Notes: generated from the sequence alone by a model not told the origin. DNA of 18,331 bases from an uncultured Alphaproteobacteria bacterium (GCA_900540425.1 UQFU01000028.1:1-18331), one strand, 5' to 3'. Shown: positions 7,596-13,906, counted from the stretch's first letter. Made by a program: numbers and translations.

Positions 7596-8687
7596 ATGGA
7601 AAAACCGATTCTTGCCGCCATGCTTTCTTGTTCCGGACTGTCGTTGACCGATGCGGAAAAAAGGCTTTTTTCCCGCTGTAATCCATTAGGCGTCAGCCTC
7701 TTCGGACGCAATATCGCCTCTCCCCGGCAGCTCCGGCAACTGGTTGCCGATATTAAAACAGCCATTGGCAGAAACGACGTGCTTATCGGCATCGACCAGG
7801 AAGGAGGACGGGTCAGAAGGCTGTCCGAACCGGACTACCGAACCTATGCCTCACAATATCGGCTGGGGCAAATCGCACGCCGCTTCGGATTGGAAACCGG
7901 CGAACGAACCGCCGCCGCCCATGCGGCCCTGATTGCCCAAGATCTGTATGCCGTGGGCATCAACTGGAATTATGCTCCGGTTATAGACGTTTGCCACCGC
8001 GAAACCTCGGCAGTATTGCGCAGCCGGACATTCGGCTCCGACCGGAAAATTATTGCTGCCCTGGGGCAAAAGATGGTCGATACCTATATTGAAAACGGCA
8101 TCTGCCCCTGTATCAAACATCTGCCCGGACTGGGTTCCAGCAGCACGGACCCGCATCTGCAAATGCCGGTGATTGCTCTCCCGCTTTCCAAACTGCAAAC
8201 CGACTTCCGGCCTTTTAAAAAGCTTCGAAACTGTCCGGCCGGAATGACCGCCCATATCATGCTGCCCGAAATTGACAGCCAATACCCCCTCACCCAATCC
8301 GCTGCCGGCATCAGCCGGATTATCCGCGGCGAACTCGGTTTCGCCGGTTTTCTTATCAGCGACGCCGTCGACATGCATGCCCTTCGCGGCTCCTTGTCCG
8401 AACGGGTACAAAGTGCCCTGACCGCCGGCTGCGATTGCATCTGCTACTGCGGCGGAAAAGCCGGCGAACTGGAAGAAGTGGCGGCTGCCGCCCAAAATCT
8501 AAGGGATAATTCGCTATTTAGATTTGAAAAAATCCAAAAAATTATTCATAATAAACCCGTTTTGGCGGAAACCGGACGCCTTGCCGAAAATTACGAGCAA
8601 CAAATCGGCCGGGTCGAAGAATACAACGATGATTATGACGCCACCGAAACGTTGAACCTGATGCAAAACAAAAAAGGAGAAATATAG
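7596..8687 (+). CDS. nagZ: Beta-N-acetylhexosaminidase, glycoside hydrolase family 3
   Basis: A 363-residue cytoplasmic enzyme that removes N-acetylglucosamine from anhydro-muropeptides during wall recycling. GIDQEGGRVRRL (65-76) is the NagZ signature. The family motif KHFPGHG...DSH reads KHLPGLG (174-180) then STDPHL (183-188): the Asp185-x-His187 dyad that supplies the acid/base is kept, while the usual second His of PGHG is Leu179 and the residue between Asp and His is Pro. The nucleophile is Asp256 in FLISDAVDM. The start is the ATG at 7596, after AGGA; a longer in-frame start at 7542 would overlap the M50 gene and adds no family sequence. The TAG stop shares its G with the GTG of the TatA-like gene. 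Confidence 0.92.
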   Translation: MEKPILAAMLSCSGLSLTDAEKRLFSRCNPLGVSLFGRNIASPRQLRQLVADIKTAIGRNDVLIGIDQEGGRVRRLSEPDYRTYASQYRLGQIARRFGLETGERTAAAHAALIAQDLYAVGINWNYAPVIDVCHRETSAVLRSRTFGSDRKIIAALGQKMVDTYIENGICPCIKHLPGLGSSSTDPHLQMPVIALPLSKLQTDFRPFKKLRNCPAGMTAHIMLPEIDSQYPLTQSAAGISRIIRGELGFAGFLISDAVDMHALRGSLSERVQSALTAGCDCICYCGGKAGELEEVAAAAQNLRDNSLFRFEKIQKIIHNKPVLAETGRLAENYEQQIGRVEEYNDDYDATETLNLMQNKKGEI

Positions 8688-8863
8688 TGCTTTCAAATTT
8701 TTGGGAATGGGTACTGATTATTGTCATTCTGGTCTTGGTTTTCGGTGCCAACAATCTGCACGTATGGAAAGCCGTCGCCCTCAAAAAACTGGAAAACATC
8801 AAAAAAACGGCAGCCGAAAAGAAAAACGAGCTTGAACAGAAAATCAAAGATAAGAAAGACTGA
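8687..8863 (+). CDS. tatA: Short TatA-like twin-arginine translocase protein
   Basis: A 58-codon gene starting at GTG, overlapping the nagZ stop by one base, with AGGAG seven bases upstream. The protein has one N-terminal membrane helix (FWEWVLIIVILVLVFG, 5-20), the FG hinge, and an amphipathic Lys-rich helix (about 27-57), the layout of TatA/TatE, the pore-forming part of the Tat exporter. The hinge is degenerate: the usual FGxxKLP reads FGANNLH, and the Gly-Lys segment is replaced by WKAVALKKL. Position supports the call: in alphaproteobacteria nagZ is commonly followed by scpA, scpB and tatA. Here scpAB are absent and no tatB or tatC follows. A diverged TatA or an unrelated small membrane protein remain possible. 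Confidence 0.65.
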   Translation: MLSNFWEWVLIIVILVLVFGANNLHVWKAVALKKLENIKKTAAEKKNELEQKIKDKKD

Positions 8864-8905
8864 TTTTCCGTTCCTTGGAAAAGCGCGGTTGATAAGCTTT
8901 GTTTC

Positions 8906-8937
8906 CGGCAGTCAGATTATGGCTGCCGTTGTTTTTT
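8906..8937 (+). terminator. Terminator of the SPOR-M50-nagZ-tatA unit
   Basis: Stem CGGCAGTC (8906-8913) pairs with GGCTGCCG (8921-8928), eight pairs with one G-T, followed by TTGTTTTTT. The hairpin overlaps the 3' end of the Xre relic on the other strand. Confidence 0.8.
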
Positions 8938-9272
8938 AATATAATAAGTTGAACATTGGCTCAAAATTTTTAAGAGCTCAAAAACATTCTGTGCCAGCTG
9001 CGGACTGGGAATTTTGAAATAATTGTTGATTAATTGCAGCGCCTCGGTAGTCTTTTCCGGCGGCGTACGCAAAAGCTGCTCTCTTTCAAAAGCCACGCTG
9101 TCGGAATCATATACAAACATACGGGGGCTCAAATTAGCCGCCTCTTCGGGCATATCGTCATAAAAGAAAGCAGCTGAATCCGCCTTCCGACATGAATATC
9201 AATCGGATTCGGACTTCCGTCTTCCTGACGCCCGCGATTAGCCGCTTTAATCTTGCGTTTTGCCTGTACCAT
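8917..9272 (-). pseudogene. Xre/Cro-type regulator remnant lacking its HTH core
   Basis: The start is an ATG at 9272 with AAGGAG eight bases upstream. The first frame reads MVQAKRKIKAANRGRQ, then SPNPIDIHVGRRI, the N terminus of alphaproteobacterial Xre regulators, which normally runs on into a 55-60 residue helix-turn-helix. Instead, near 9180 the sequence jumps to another frame that reads ADSAAFFYDDMPEEAANLSP, the characteristic segment just after the HTH, and continues to a normal end at 8917 (NYFKIPSPQLAQNVFELLKIL). So a deletion removed the DNA-binding domain and shifted the frame; read straight on, the first frame stops near 9139. The two halves are too well preserved for chance. The gene should be inactive, though the C-terminal part has an in-frame ATG at 9153. 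Confidence 0.8.
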
Positions 9273-9294
9273 CTCAGAAACTCCTTAATAAACC

Positions 9295-9328
9295 AAAACA
9301 AAACTCCACCTTAGAACTTAAGGTGGAG
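9295..9328 (-). terminator. Intrinsic terminator of the candidate RNA
   Basis: On the minus strand a perfect 10-bp stem CTCCACCTTA/TAAGGTGGAG (arms 9304-9313 and 9319-9328, 5-nt loop) is followed by TTTTGTTTT. It sits 23 bases before the start of the Xre relic, so it would stop or attenuate transcription into that gene. Confidence 0.8.
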
Positions 9329-9507
9329 GAGCTCCTTACACGACAATAGTGTAGCCATTATTGACTGATAAAAAACCAGCTATTACCTGACACTCCTCCG
9401 TTGCACGAGAAGTGCCAAATCTTTGCCACATAACAGTTTGGCCTATGTTATATTGTCGGGTTAAGGATTCCCTGTGTTTAACAATAATATGCAGAAACAA
9501 ACCTGCT
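9295..9507 (-). ncRNA. Candidate structured non-coding RNA, about 213 nt
   Basis: A minus-strand unit with promoter, folded body and terminator but no ORF. A closing helix joins TATTGTCG (9451-9458) with CGACAATA (9341-9348), eight perfect pairs. Inside are a stem at 9428-9432/9444-9448, an 11-pair hairpin 9388-9398/9407-9417 with an 8-nt loop and only two G-U pairs, and a stem 9352-9355/9379-9382, giving a multibranched fold. Upstream of the closing helix is a small GCAG/CTGC hairpin near 9483-9496. I see none of the key motifs of tmRNA, SRP RNA, RNase P or common riboswitches; 6S RNA cannot be excluded. The RNA ends 23 bases before the decayed Xre gene, so it could also have been that gene's leader. 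Function unknown. Confidence 0.5.
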
Positions 9508-9513
9508 AAAATG

Positions 9514-9541
9514 ATTATAAGAACAAAAATTCAAAAAACAA
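9514..9541 (-). promoter_or_regulatory. Probable promoter of the candidate RNA at 9295-9507
   Basis: On the minus strand a perfect TATAAT (9514-9519) lies 16 bp after TTGTTT (9536-9541). The start would fall near 9507. Confidence 0.55.
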
Positions 9542-9639
9542 TTAAAATCTAAAACCCACCCCTCACCCCTGCAAGCTGCAATTTTCCACCCGCAAAAGCA
9601 GTTCAAAAAACAGATTTTCCTCTGCAAATCAAATAGCTA

Positions 9640-9668
9640 TAGACTTTTATTTTTTTATCTGTTATACT
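9640..9668 (+). promoter_or_regulatory. Probable promoter of the 9722 gene
   Basis: TAGACT (9640-9645) and TATACT (9663-9668) are spaced by 17 bp in an AT-rich stretch. The start would be near 9675, about 47 bases before the ATG. Confidence 0.6.
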
Positions 9669-9721
9669 ATTTTATATATAAATTCCCAGAATGGAATTTT
9701 TAAAATCGTTGGAGAAAATCA

Positions 9722-10162
9722 ATGAGTATCGCGTCAACTAGAAAAGTTTCCGGCTCGCCCAACGCCCCCTCAAAGGCCGATTATTATCGTCGTGGAGGAA
9801 ATGGCGAAAGCTTTGTAGAAAATATAGATACCGCCAATAATGTGCTGGTTAACAATAACGATTCCGATAATCGCGGAAACCGGCAGAATTCTCCTTTTCA
9901 GAAACAAGAAGAAAAAAACAACCGCCCGGAAGTGTCTTCCCCCAATACCTATATCCCCAATGCGCTGGAAGCTCTGGCTGCCAGCGGCGTTTATGACGAT
10001 GTTCCCGACGAAGCCCCAAACTCCGGCAGCCGCAAAATCGGCGTTTATGACAACAACCAATCCATCATCCGCGATCCCGGAAGCGAACAGCTGTCCCACA
10101 GTTATCTCAAACACTTTTACGAAAGAAACGAGATTATTGAAGAAGTGGACGAATTAGTCTGA
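9722..10162 (+). CDS. Hypothetical polar, Asn-rich protein
   Basis: I do not recognise this 146-residue protein. Support for it being real: a good promoter upstream, GGAG seven bases before the ATG, an open frame ending just ahead of the next promoter, and no competing gene on the other strand. It is strongly hydrophilic, acidic at its C terminus, with no signal peptide, membrane helix or cysteine. Residues about 20-75 are rich in Asn, Ser, Gln and Glu and are probably disordered. A hydrophobic patch (NALEALAASGVYDD, about 79-92) and the segment SHSYLKHFYERNEIIEEV near the end may form short helices. It is followed by a cold-shock gene with its own promoter, so the pair need not be co-transcribed. 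No function can be proposed. Confidence 0.65.
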   Translation: MSIASTRKVSGSPNAPSKADYYRRGGNGESFVENIDTANNVLVNNNDSDNRGNRQNSPFQKQEEKNNRPEVSSPNTYIPNALEALAASGVYDDVPDEAPNSGSRKIGVYDNNQSIIRDPGSEQLSHSYLKHFYERNEIIEEVDELV

Positions 10163-10185
10163 TTCTAAAAAATAACGTCCGGCCA

Positions 10186-10213
10186 TTGAAAATTTCTCCA
10201 CTCCGCTTATATC
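10186..10213 (+). promoter_or_regulatory. Probable promoter of the cold-shock gene
   Basis: TTGAAA (10186-10191) and TATATC (10208-10213) are spaced by 16 bp. A start near 10220 would give a leader of about 95 bases. Confidence 0.45.
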
Positions 10214-10219
10214 TTTTTT

Positions 10220-10314
10220 GCCGGTTTTTTCTTCCGGTTCAAACATCCGGTATTTTTCGCACAATCGAAAAACGCCGGATATACCGCGACAACACTATCA
10301 AAAGGATTGAGTAA
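10220..10314 (+). promoter_or_regulatory. Structured 5' leader of the cold-shock gene
   Basis: The leader carries a long hairpin: ATCCGGT (10245-10251) and TTTTTCG (10253-10259) pair with CGAAAAA (10266-10272) and GCCGGAT (10274-10280), 14 pairs with one A-C mismatch and a 6-nt loop. No T tract follows, so it is not a terminator. Two further CCGG motifs upstream (near 10221 and 10234) can pair with each other or with the arms of the main hairpin, so alternative folds are possible. Long leaders that refold with temperature are known for cspA-type genes; here that is inference. AAGGA sits eight bases before the ATG. Confidence 0.5.
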
Positions 10315-10518
10315 ATGTTAAAAGGTACCGTAAAATGGTTTAATAGCAAAAAAGGTTATGGTTTTATCCGCCCCGATGAAAGCGACAAAGATGTTTTTGT
10401 TCACATCACTTCTCTTGAAAAAAGCGGTATCCGCCACCTCGCCGACGGACAGAAAGTAAACTTTGAGATTTATGACGACCGCGGCAAAAAAGCCGCCGGC
10501 AACATCAGCCTGTTATAG
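10315..10518 (+). CDS. Cold-shock domain protein (CspA family)
   Basis: A 67-residue single OB-fold protein that binds single-stranded RNA and DNA and melts RNA structure. It has the family start MLKGTVKWFNSKKGYGFIRP (1-20) with RNP1 (KGYGFI), followed by RNP2 (DVFVHIT, 26-32) and the GQKVNFEI strand. The length is normal for CspA-type proteins. The gene is monocistronic, with a structured leader before it and a strong terminator right after it. Which csp paralogue it is cannot be told from the sequence. Confidence 0.95.
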   Translation: MLKGTVKWFNSKKGYGFIRPDESDKDVFVHITSLEKSGIRHLADGQKVNFEIYDDRGKKAAGNISLL

Positions 10519-10526
10519 CATTAATT

Positions 10527-10565
10527 AAGGCGTACTTTGAGTTACCTCTCAATTACGCCTTTTTT
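10527..10565 (+). terminator. Terminator of the cold-shock gene
   Basis: AAGGCGTA (10527-10534) pairs with TACGCCTT (10554-10561) and, inside, TTGAG (10537-10541) with CTCAA (10548-10552); the stem runs into six T. Confidence 0.9.
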
Positions 10566-10709
10566 ATCCTTCGTTTGTTTTTCCCGGAACCGTCCCTCAA
10601 TGACAGTCACCGCTCGTTTATCCGGCAGAAAAAACATCAAGGGGCCTTCGGATTTTCTTTATAAATGTCTACAACAGAGTGTTTGCAGCCTCAGAAAAAT
10701 ATTAATTCG

Positions 10710-10750
10710 TGGATTCCAAGGCATTTTTCTACGAAAAATGCGGGATGACG
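10710..10750. repeat. REP-like palindrome with perfect 9-bp core stem
   Basis: A GTGGATTCC left flank and a GGGATGACG right flank enclose GCATTTTTC (10721-10729) and GAAAAATGC (10733-10741), a perfect 9-bp stem with a 3-nt loop. The flanks echo the GGATTCC/GAATGAC ends of the palindrome at 10-93, so it may belong to the same broad class with a different core. The surrounding 10566-10759 holds no convincing gene. Confidence 0.5.
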
Positions 10751-10758
10751 TTTATTTA

Positions 10759-10790
10759 AATCGCTCTAAGAACTCAAAATACAATTTTTA
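10759..10790. repeat. Truncated right end of the palindromic repeat family
   Basis: The segment from ATCGCTCTAAGAAC to the T run closely matches the right end of the complete element at 14294-14323 (ATCGCTCTAATAACC..., then AAAATACGAG and T run). The left part is missing. Confidence 0.5.
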
Positions 10791-10793
10791 CCC

Positions 10794-10869
10794 AAAGTTC
10801 GGATAGTAAAACAAATAATAAAATTTTCCCCGATAAATCTGTATGAGTTGCCCGCCAGACGAGTTTTGC
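10794..10869. repeat. Short copy of the palindromic repeat family
   Basis: It begins AAAGTTCGGATAGT, like the left end of the element at 14196-14323, and ends GACGAGTTTTGC. The central palindrome seen in other copies is reduced. Its right end runs into the next copy at a TTTTGCAAAAA junction. Confidence 0.5.
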
Positions 10870-11082
10870 AAAAAGGTTGGAGAATGGATTTAGTAGAGTA
10901 GTTTTTAGGGCGAGAAAAATTTTAGTGTAGATGAGCTACATGTAGTCGATAGTTGGCGATTGGCAAGCACATCGTGCGCAGACAGAGCCTTACGTGACGA
11001 GCGAGCTTGCGAGATCAACTTTTCGAGACCCGCTAAAACTGCTCTAATAATCTGCTCTAATAATCCACCTGACAACCTTTGC
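10868..11082. repeat. Long variant copy of the palindromic repeat family
   Basis: Ends are GCAAAAAGGTTG (10868-10879) and CAACCTTTGC (11073-11082). The inner arms TAGTAGAG (near 10892) and CTCTAATAATC match other copies, but the middle is about 90 bp longer, with extra small palindromes around 10930-11010, and the CTGCTCTAATAAT motif is doubled at 11039-11064. It shares its last GC with the first GC of the next copy. Confidence 0.6.
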
Positions 11083-11208
11083 AAAAAGGTTGGATAGTGA
11101 GATTAGTAGAGTTCTTTTCAAGGTGAAGAAAATCCTAGCGTATAAATAATACGTGGATTTTCTGAGACCGATGAAACGGGCTCTAATAATCCACTAGACA
11201 ACCTTTTT
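11083..11208. repeat. Complete 126-bp palindromic repeat copy
   Basis: Perfect 10-bp terminal inverted repeats AAAAAGGTTG (11083-11092) and CAACCTTTTT (11199-11208). Inside, TAGTGAGATTAGTAGAG pairs imperfectly with CTCTAATAATCCACTA, and the centre AGAAAATCC...GTAT / ATAC...GGATTTTCT forms the tip. The right end overlaps the last codons and stop of the GNAT gene. It encodes nothing itself. The size and long-hairpin form recall ERIC or MITE-type elements; no relationship is claimed. Confidence 0.75.
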
Positions 11209-11634
11209 TACCATTTTGGCGAAACTAACCCCCTTCTCCTCAATCAAATCACCTTCTTGAACATAGCCCTGCTTCTCGTAAAAATCGACAACGGAAAGCA
11301 TCGCATGCATTTCAATTTGGGAGTAGCCGGCCTCTTTGGCTCGAGCTTCAGCATATTTTACCAGTTCGCGCCCGATGCCTTCGCCTTGATATTTGTTGTC
11401 AACGGCAACCTGCATCAGCCGAATAACCTCATTGTCCACCGGTGCCAGCATGCAACCGCCCAAAAGGGCGTCATCAAGCTTTTCAATACAGGCAAGATGC
11501 AGATAATTTGCTTCCTTGGAACGGTGCGCATCTAAAAATTCAAACCCCAGCGGTTCCAGCAAAATCTTATAACGCAGCTTTGCCAGCTCATCATAACGGG
11601 AAGAACCGTAATCAACTTCTACTATCTCTCTCAT
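11194..11634 (-). CDS. GNAT-family N-acetyltransferase
   Basis: A 146-residue acetyl-CoA-dependent acetyltransferase. The acetyl-CoA-binding motif A is visible as LMQVAVDNKYQGEGIGRELV (about 77-96), followed by YAEARAKEAGY and the motif-B strand VVDFYEKQGY. The acceptor is unknown; the N terminus (YDELAKLRYKILLEPLGF) resembles the small ElaA-like or single-domain GNATs. I start it at the ATG at 11634, preceded by a strong AAGGAGG five bases away; a start at 11673 would lie upstream of the predicted transcript start. The last codons (KKVV and TAG) fall inside the terminal repeat of the palindromic element at 11083-11208, so the original C terminus may have been replaced. Divergent from lepA across about 130 bp. 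Confidence 0.88.
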   Translation of the reverse strand: MREIVEVDYGSSRYDELAKLRYKILLEPLGFEFLDAHRSKEANYLHLACIEKLDDALLGGCMLAPVDNEVIRLMQVAVDNKYQGEGIGRELVKYAEARAKEAGYSQIEMHAMLSVVDFYEKQGYVQEGDLIEEKGVSFAKMVKKVV

Positions 11635-11646
11635 TGCCGCCTCCTT

Positions 11647-11691
11647 CTGGTTTATAAAAACCAGTATAACCATTTTTATTCATTTTCTCAA
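11647..11691 (-). promoter_or_regulatory. GNAT gene promoter with overlapping inverted repeat
   Basis: On the minus strand TTGAGA (11686-11691) and TATACT (11663-11668) are spaced by exactly 17 bp; the start would be near 11656. A perfect 7-bp inverted repeat CTGGTTT/AAACCAG with a 4-nt centre (11647-11664) covers the -10 edge and the start site, so it is either an operator or a 5'-end hairpin. Confidence 0.65.
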
Positions 11692-11701
11692 TCAATATAT
11701 G

Positions 11702-11730
11702 TTGCCTATTCAGAAAAATTAATCTATTTT
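11702..11730 (+). promoter_or_regulatory. Possible promoter of lepA
   Basis: TTGCCT (11702-11707) and TATTTT (11725-11730) are 17 bp apart. The -10 match is weak, but the position, about 30 bases before the start codon, is sensible. Confidence 0.35.
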
Positions 11731-11765
11731 CAAGAAAAATAATCTTGTGCATGGAAAAAAAGAAG

Positions 11766-13571
11766 ATGAGTACCGATTTAAATTTGATCCGCAACTTTGC
11801 CATCATTGCCCATATTGACCACGGAAAATCTACCCTGGCTGACCGCATGATTGAATACTGCGGCGGACTGCAAAGCCGCGAAATGCAGGAGCAGGTTCTC
11901 GATTCCATGGATATTGAACGCGAGCGGGGAATCACCATCAAAGCCCAAACCGTGCGGCTCAACTATACTGCCGAAGACGGCAAAACCTACCAGCTCAACC
12001 TGATTGATACGCCGGGACACGTGGATTTTTCCTATGAAGTTTCGCGCTCTTTGGCCTCCTGCGAAGGTTCGGTCCTGGTCGTTGACGCCACCCAGGGCGT
12101 AGAAGCGCAGACCCTGGCCAACGTCTATCTGGCTATTGACAACAATCATGAGATTATTCCGGTATTGAACAAAATCGACCTGCCTTCGGCCGAACCGGAA
12201 AGAGTAAAACAGCAAATTGAAGACGTTATCGGCCTGGACACTTCCGAAGCCGTTGAAACCTCCGGCAAAACCGGGCTCGGCATCCCGGCGCTTTTGGAGG
12301 CGATTGTACGGCGCCTGCCGGCACCGCAGGGAGATGCCTCCGCACCGCTGAAAGCTCTGCTGATTGACAGCTGGTATGACCCTTATCTCGGAGTTATCAT
12401 TCTGGTTCGCATCCATGATGGCGTACTCAAGCGCAAAACCCAAATCCGCATGATGAGCAACAACAACACCTATCTGGTTGACAAGGTTGGTATCTTTACC
12501 CCCAAAATGCAAGACATTGACGCGCTTTACCCCGGCGAAGTCGGCTTTATTACCGCCAGCATCAAAAGCGTCAGCGACTGCCATATCGGAGATACGATTA
12601 CGGATAACAAAGTTCCCTGTGCTACACCGCTCAAAGGATTTAAGCCGTCGGTCCCGGTTGTGTTTTGCTCCATTTTTCCGGTTGACAGCAGCGAATACGA
12701 AAGCCTTAAAGATGCGCTGGCCAAACTCAAACTCAACGATGCCAGCATCGACTATCAAAACGAAAATTCCGCCGCTCTGGGGCTGGGTTTTCGCTGTGGC
12801 TTTCTCGGGCTTCTGCACATGGAAATTATTGAGGAACGGCTTGACCGCGAATTTGACCTGGACATTATTACCACGGCACCTTCGGTAGCCTACAAGATTA
12901 ACCTGACCGACGGTTCGCAAATCACGCTCCATAACCCTGCCGATATGCCGGATGTTACTCAAATCAAATCTATTGAGGAACCTTGGGTCAAAGCTACAAT
13001 TCTGGTTCCCGACACCTATCTCGGCGCTGTTCTGAAACTCTGCACCGAACGCCGCGGCGAACAAATCGAGCTGACCTATGCCGGCAGCCGCGCCATGCTG
13101 GTTTACAAACTTCCGCTCAACGAAATTGTTTTTGACTTCTATGACCGCTTGAAATCCATCACCAGCGGATACGCCAGCTTTGATTATGAATTGACCGGCT
13201 ATGCGGAATCGGATTTGGTTAAGGTACAGATTTTGATTAATGAAGAACCGGTAGACGCCTTGGCTTTTCTCTGCCATCGCAGCGATGCCGAAAGCCGCGG
13301 GCGCCAAATTTGCGAACGGCTTAAAGACTTAATCCCCCGGCATTTGTTCAAAATCCCGATTCAGGCAGCCATCGGCGGCAAGATTATTGCCAGGGAGACA
13401 GTGAAGGCCGTGCGCAAGGACGTGCTGGCCAAATGCTACGGCGGCGACGTAACCCGCAAAAGAAAACTGTTAGACAAACAGAAAAAAGGCAAGAAGCGCA
13501 TGCGCCAGTTCGGCAAGGTCGAAGTTCCGCAAAGCGCTTTCATTGAAGCTCTGCGCATCGGCGACAATTAG
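11766..13571 (+). CDS. lepA: Elongation factor 4 (LepA), ribosome-associated GTPase
   Basis: A 601-residue translational GTPase that acts on the ribosome and is linked to initiation and to rescue of stalled or mistranslocated complexes. The G domain has AHIDHGKST (G1, about 15-23), the switch segment [18 protein letters not shown] (G3) and NKID (G4). Domain II ([16 protein letters not shown]), EF-G-like domains III and V, and the LepA-specific C-terminal domain follow, ending with [13 protein letters not shown] and [10 protein letters not shown]. The length equals that of typical LepA. I place the start at the ATG at 11766, giving [20 protein letters not shown]; an ATG at 11751 and the extended frame add only a Lys-rich stub. 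A terminator follows the stop. Confidence 0.96.
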   Translation: MSTDLNLIRNFAIIAHIDHGKSTLADRMIEYCGGLQSREMQEQVLDSMDIERERGITIKAQTVRLNYTAEDGKTYQLNLIDTPGHVDFSYEVSRSLASCEGSVLVVDATQGVEAQTLANVYLAIDNNHEIIPVLNKIDLPSAEPERVKQQIEDVIGLDTSEAVETSGKTGLGIPALLEAIVRRLPAPQGDASAPLKALLIDSWYDPYLGVIILVRIHDGVLKRKTQIRMMSNNNTYLVDKVGIFTPKMQDIDALYPGEVGFITASIKSVSDCHIGDTITDNKVPCATPLKGFKPSVPVVFCSIFPVDSSEYESLKDALAKLKLNDASIDYQNENSAALGLGFRCGFLGLLHMEIIEERLDREFDLDIITTAPSVAYKINLTDGSQITLHNPADMPDVTQIKSIEEPWVKATILVPDTYLGAVLKLCTERRGEQIELTYAGSRAMLVYKLPLNEIVFDFYDRLKSITSGYASFDYELTGYAESDLVKVQILINEEPVDALAFLCHRSDAESRGRQICERLKDLIPRHLFKIPIQAAIGGKIIARETVKAVRKDVLAKCYGGDVTRKRKLLDKQKKGKKRMRQFGKVEVPQSAFIEALRIGDN

Positions 13572-13590
13572 AACGGGTTTTGCTCCGACA

Positions 13591-13614
13591 GGCCCCTCAA
13601 ACGAGGGGCCGTTT
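13591..13614 (+). terminator. Terminator of lepA
   Basis: A perfect 8-bp stem GGCCCCTC/GAGGGGCC with loop AAAC is followed by GTTTC. The T tract is short, but the stem is very strong. Confidence 0.7.
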
Positions 13615-13619
13615 CTCAA

Positions 13620-13880
13620 TCAAAGCTTATGAAGGGGATACTTTTCCGAATGACGGCGGACAAGTTCAATATTGATGTCGACATCATAAAGTTCAAGCAG
13701 CCGCCGGGTGTTCTCCCAACCGGCAAAGCGCCCGACTTCGGCAGCATCAACCCGTTTGAGCTCCACACCGGATAAATAAGCGGCATGCTTGATTCTGATG
13801 CCATACTCCCAACGCAGTTTCATCAGCTCAAAACCTACGGCACGACCAATATCTTTTGGGGTAATTTTTTTTACAATCAT
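13620..13880 (-). CDS. Small HTH-like protein, unrecognised
   Basis: An 86-residue protein with a good start: AGGAG lies eight bases before the ATG. The order of segments resembles a Cro/C1-type helix-turn-helix: a first helix FELMKLRWEYGI, then IKHAAYLSGVELKRVDAAEV in the place of helices 2-3, then NTRRLLELYDVDINIELV like the closing helices where such regulators have 'LLKLAKALDVSLDEL'. The similarity is of layout only, so DNA binding is an inference. It lies convergent to lepA and directly downstream of the candidate RNA at 13907-14076, whose terminator it would need to escape. No homologue can be named. Confidence 0.6.
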   Translation of the reverse strand: MIVKKITPKDIGRAVGFELMKLRWEYGIRIKHAAYLSGVELKRVDAAEVGRFAGWENTRRLLELYDVDINIELVRRHSEKYPLHKL

Positions 13881-13906
13881 ATTCTTAGCTCCTGTTTTGT
13901 CGAGTT

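Noticed and set aside
6880..7686. 268-codon minus-strand frame opposite the M50 protease
   Set aside because: Antisense shadow; composition rich in Gln/Arg as expected from reversed membrane-protein codons.
8917..9272. Programmed frameshift joining the two halves of the Xre gene
   Set aside because: The DNA-binding domain itself is missing, so a shift of frame would not make a working regulator; a deletion explains both facts.
10537..10806. 89-codon plus-strand frame after the cold-shock gene
   Set aside because: It starts inside the csp terminator hairpin and runs through REP-like and truncated repeat sequence; no ribosome site or promoter.
11778..13307. Long 509-codon open frame on the minus strand opposite lepA
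   Set aside because: It is the antisense shadow of lepA, whose protein motifs are unambiguous; the shadow has no family features.
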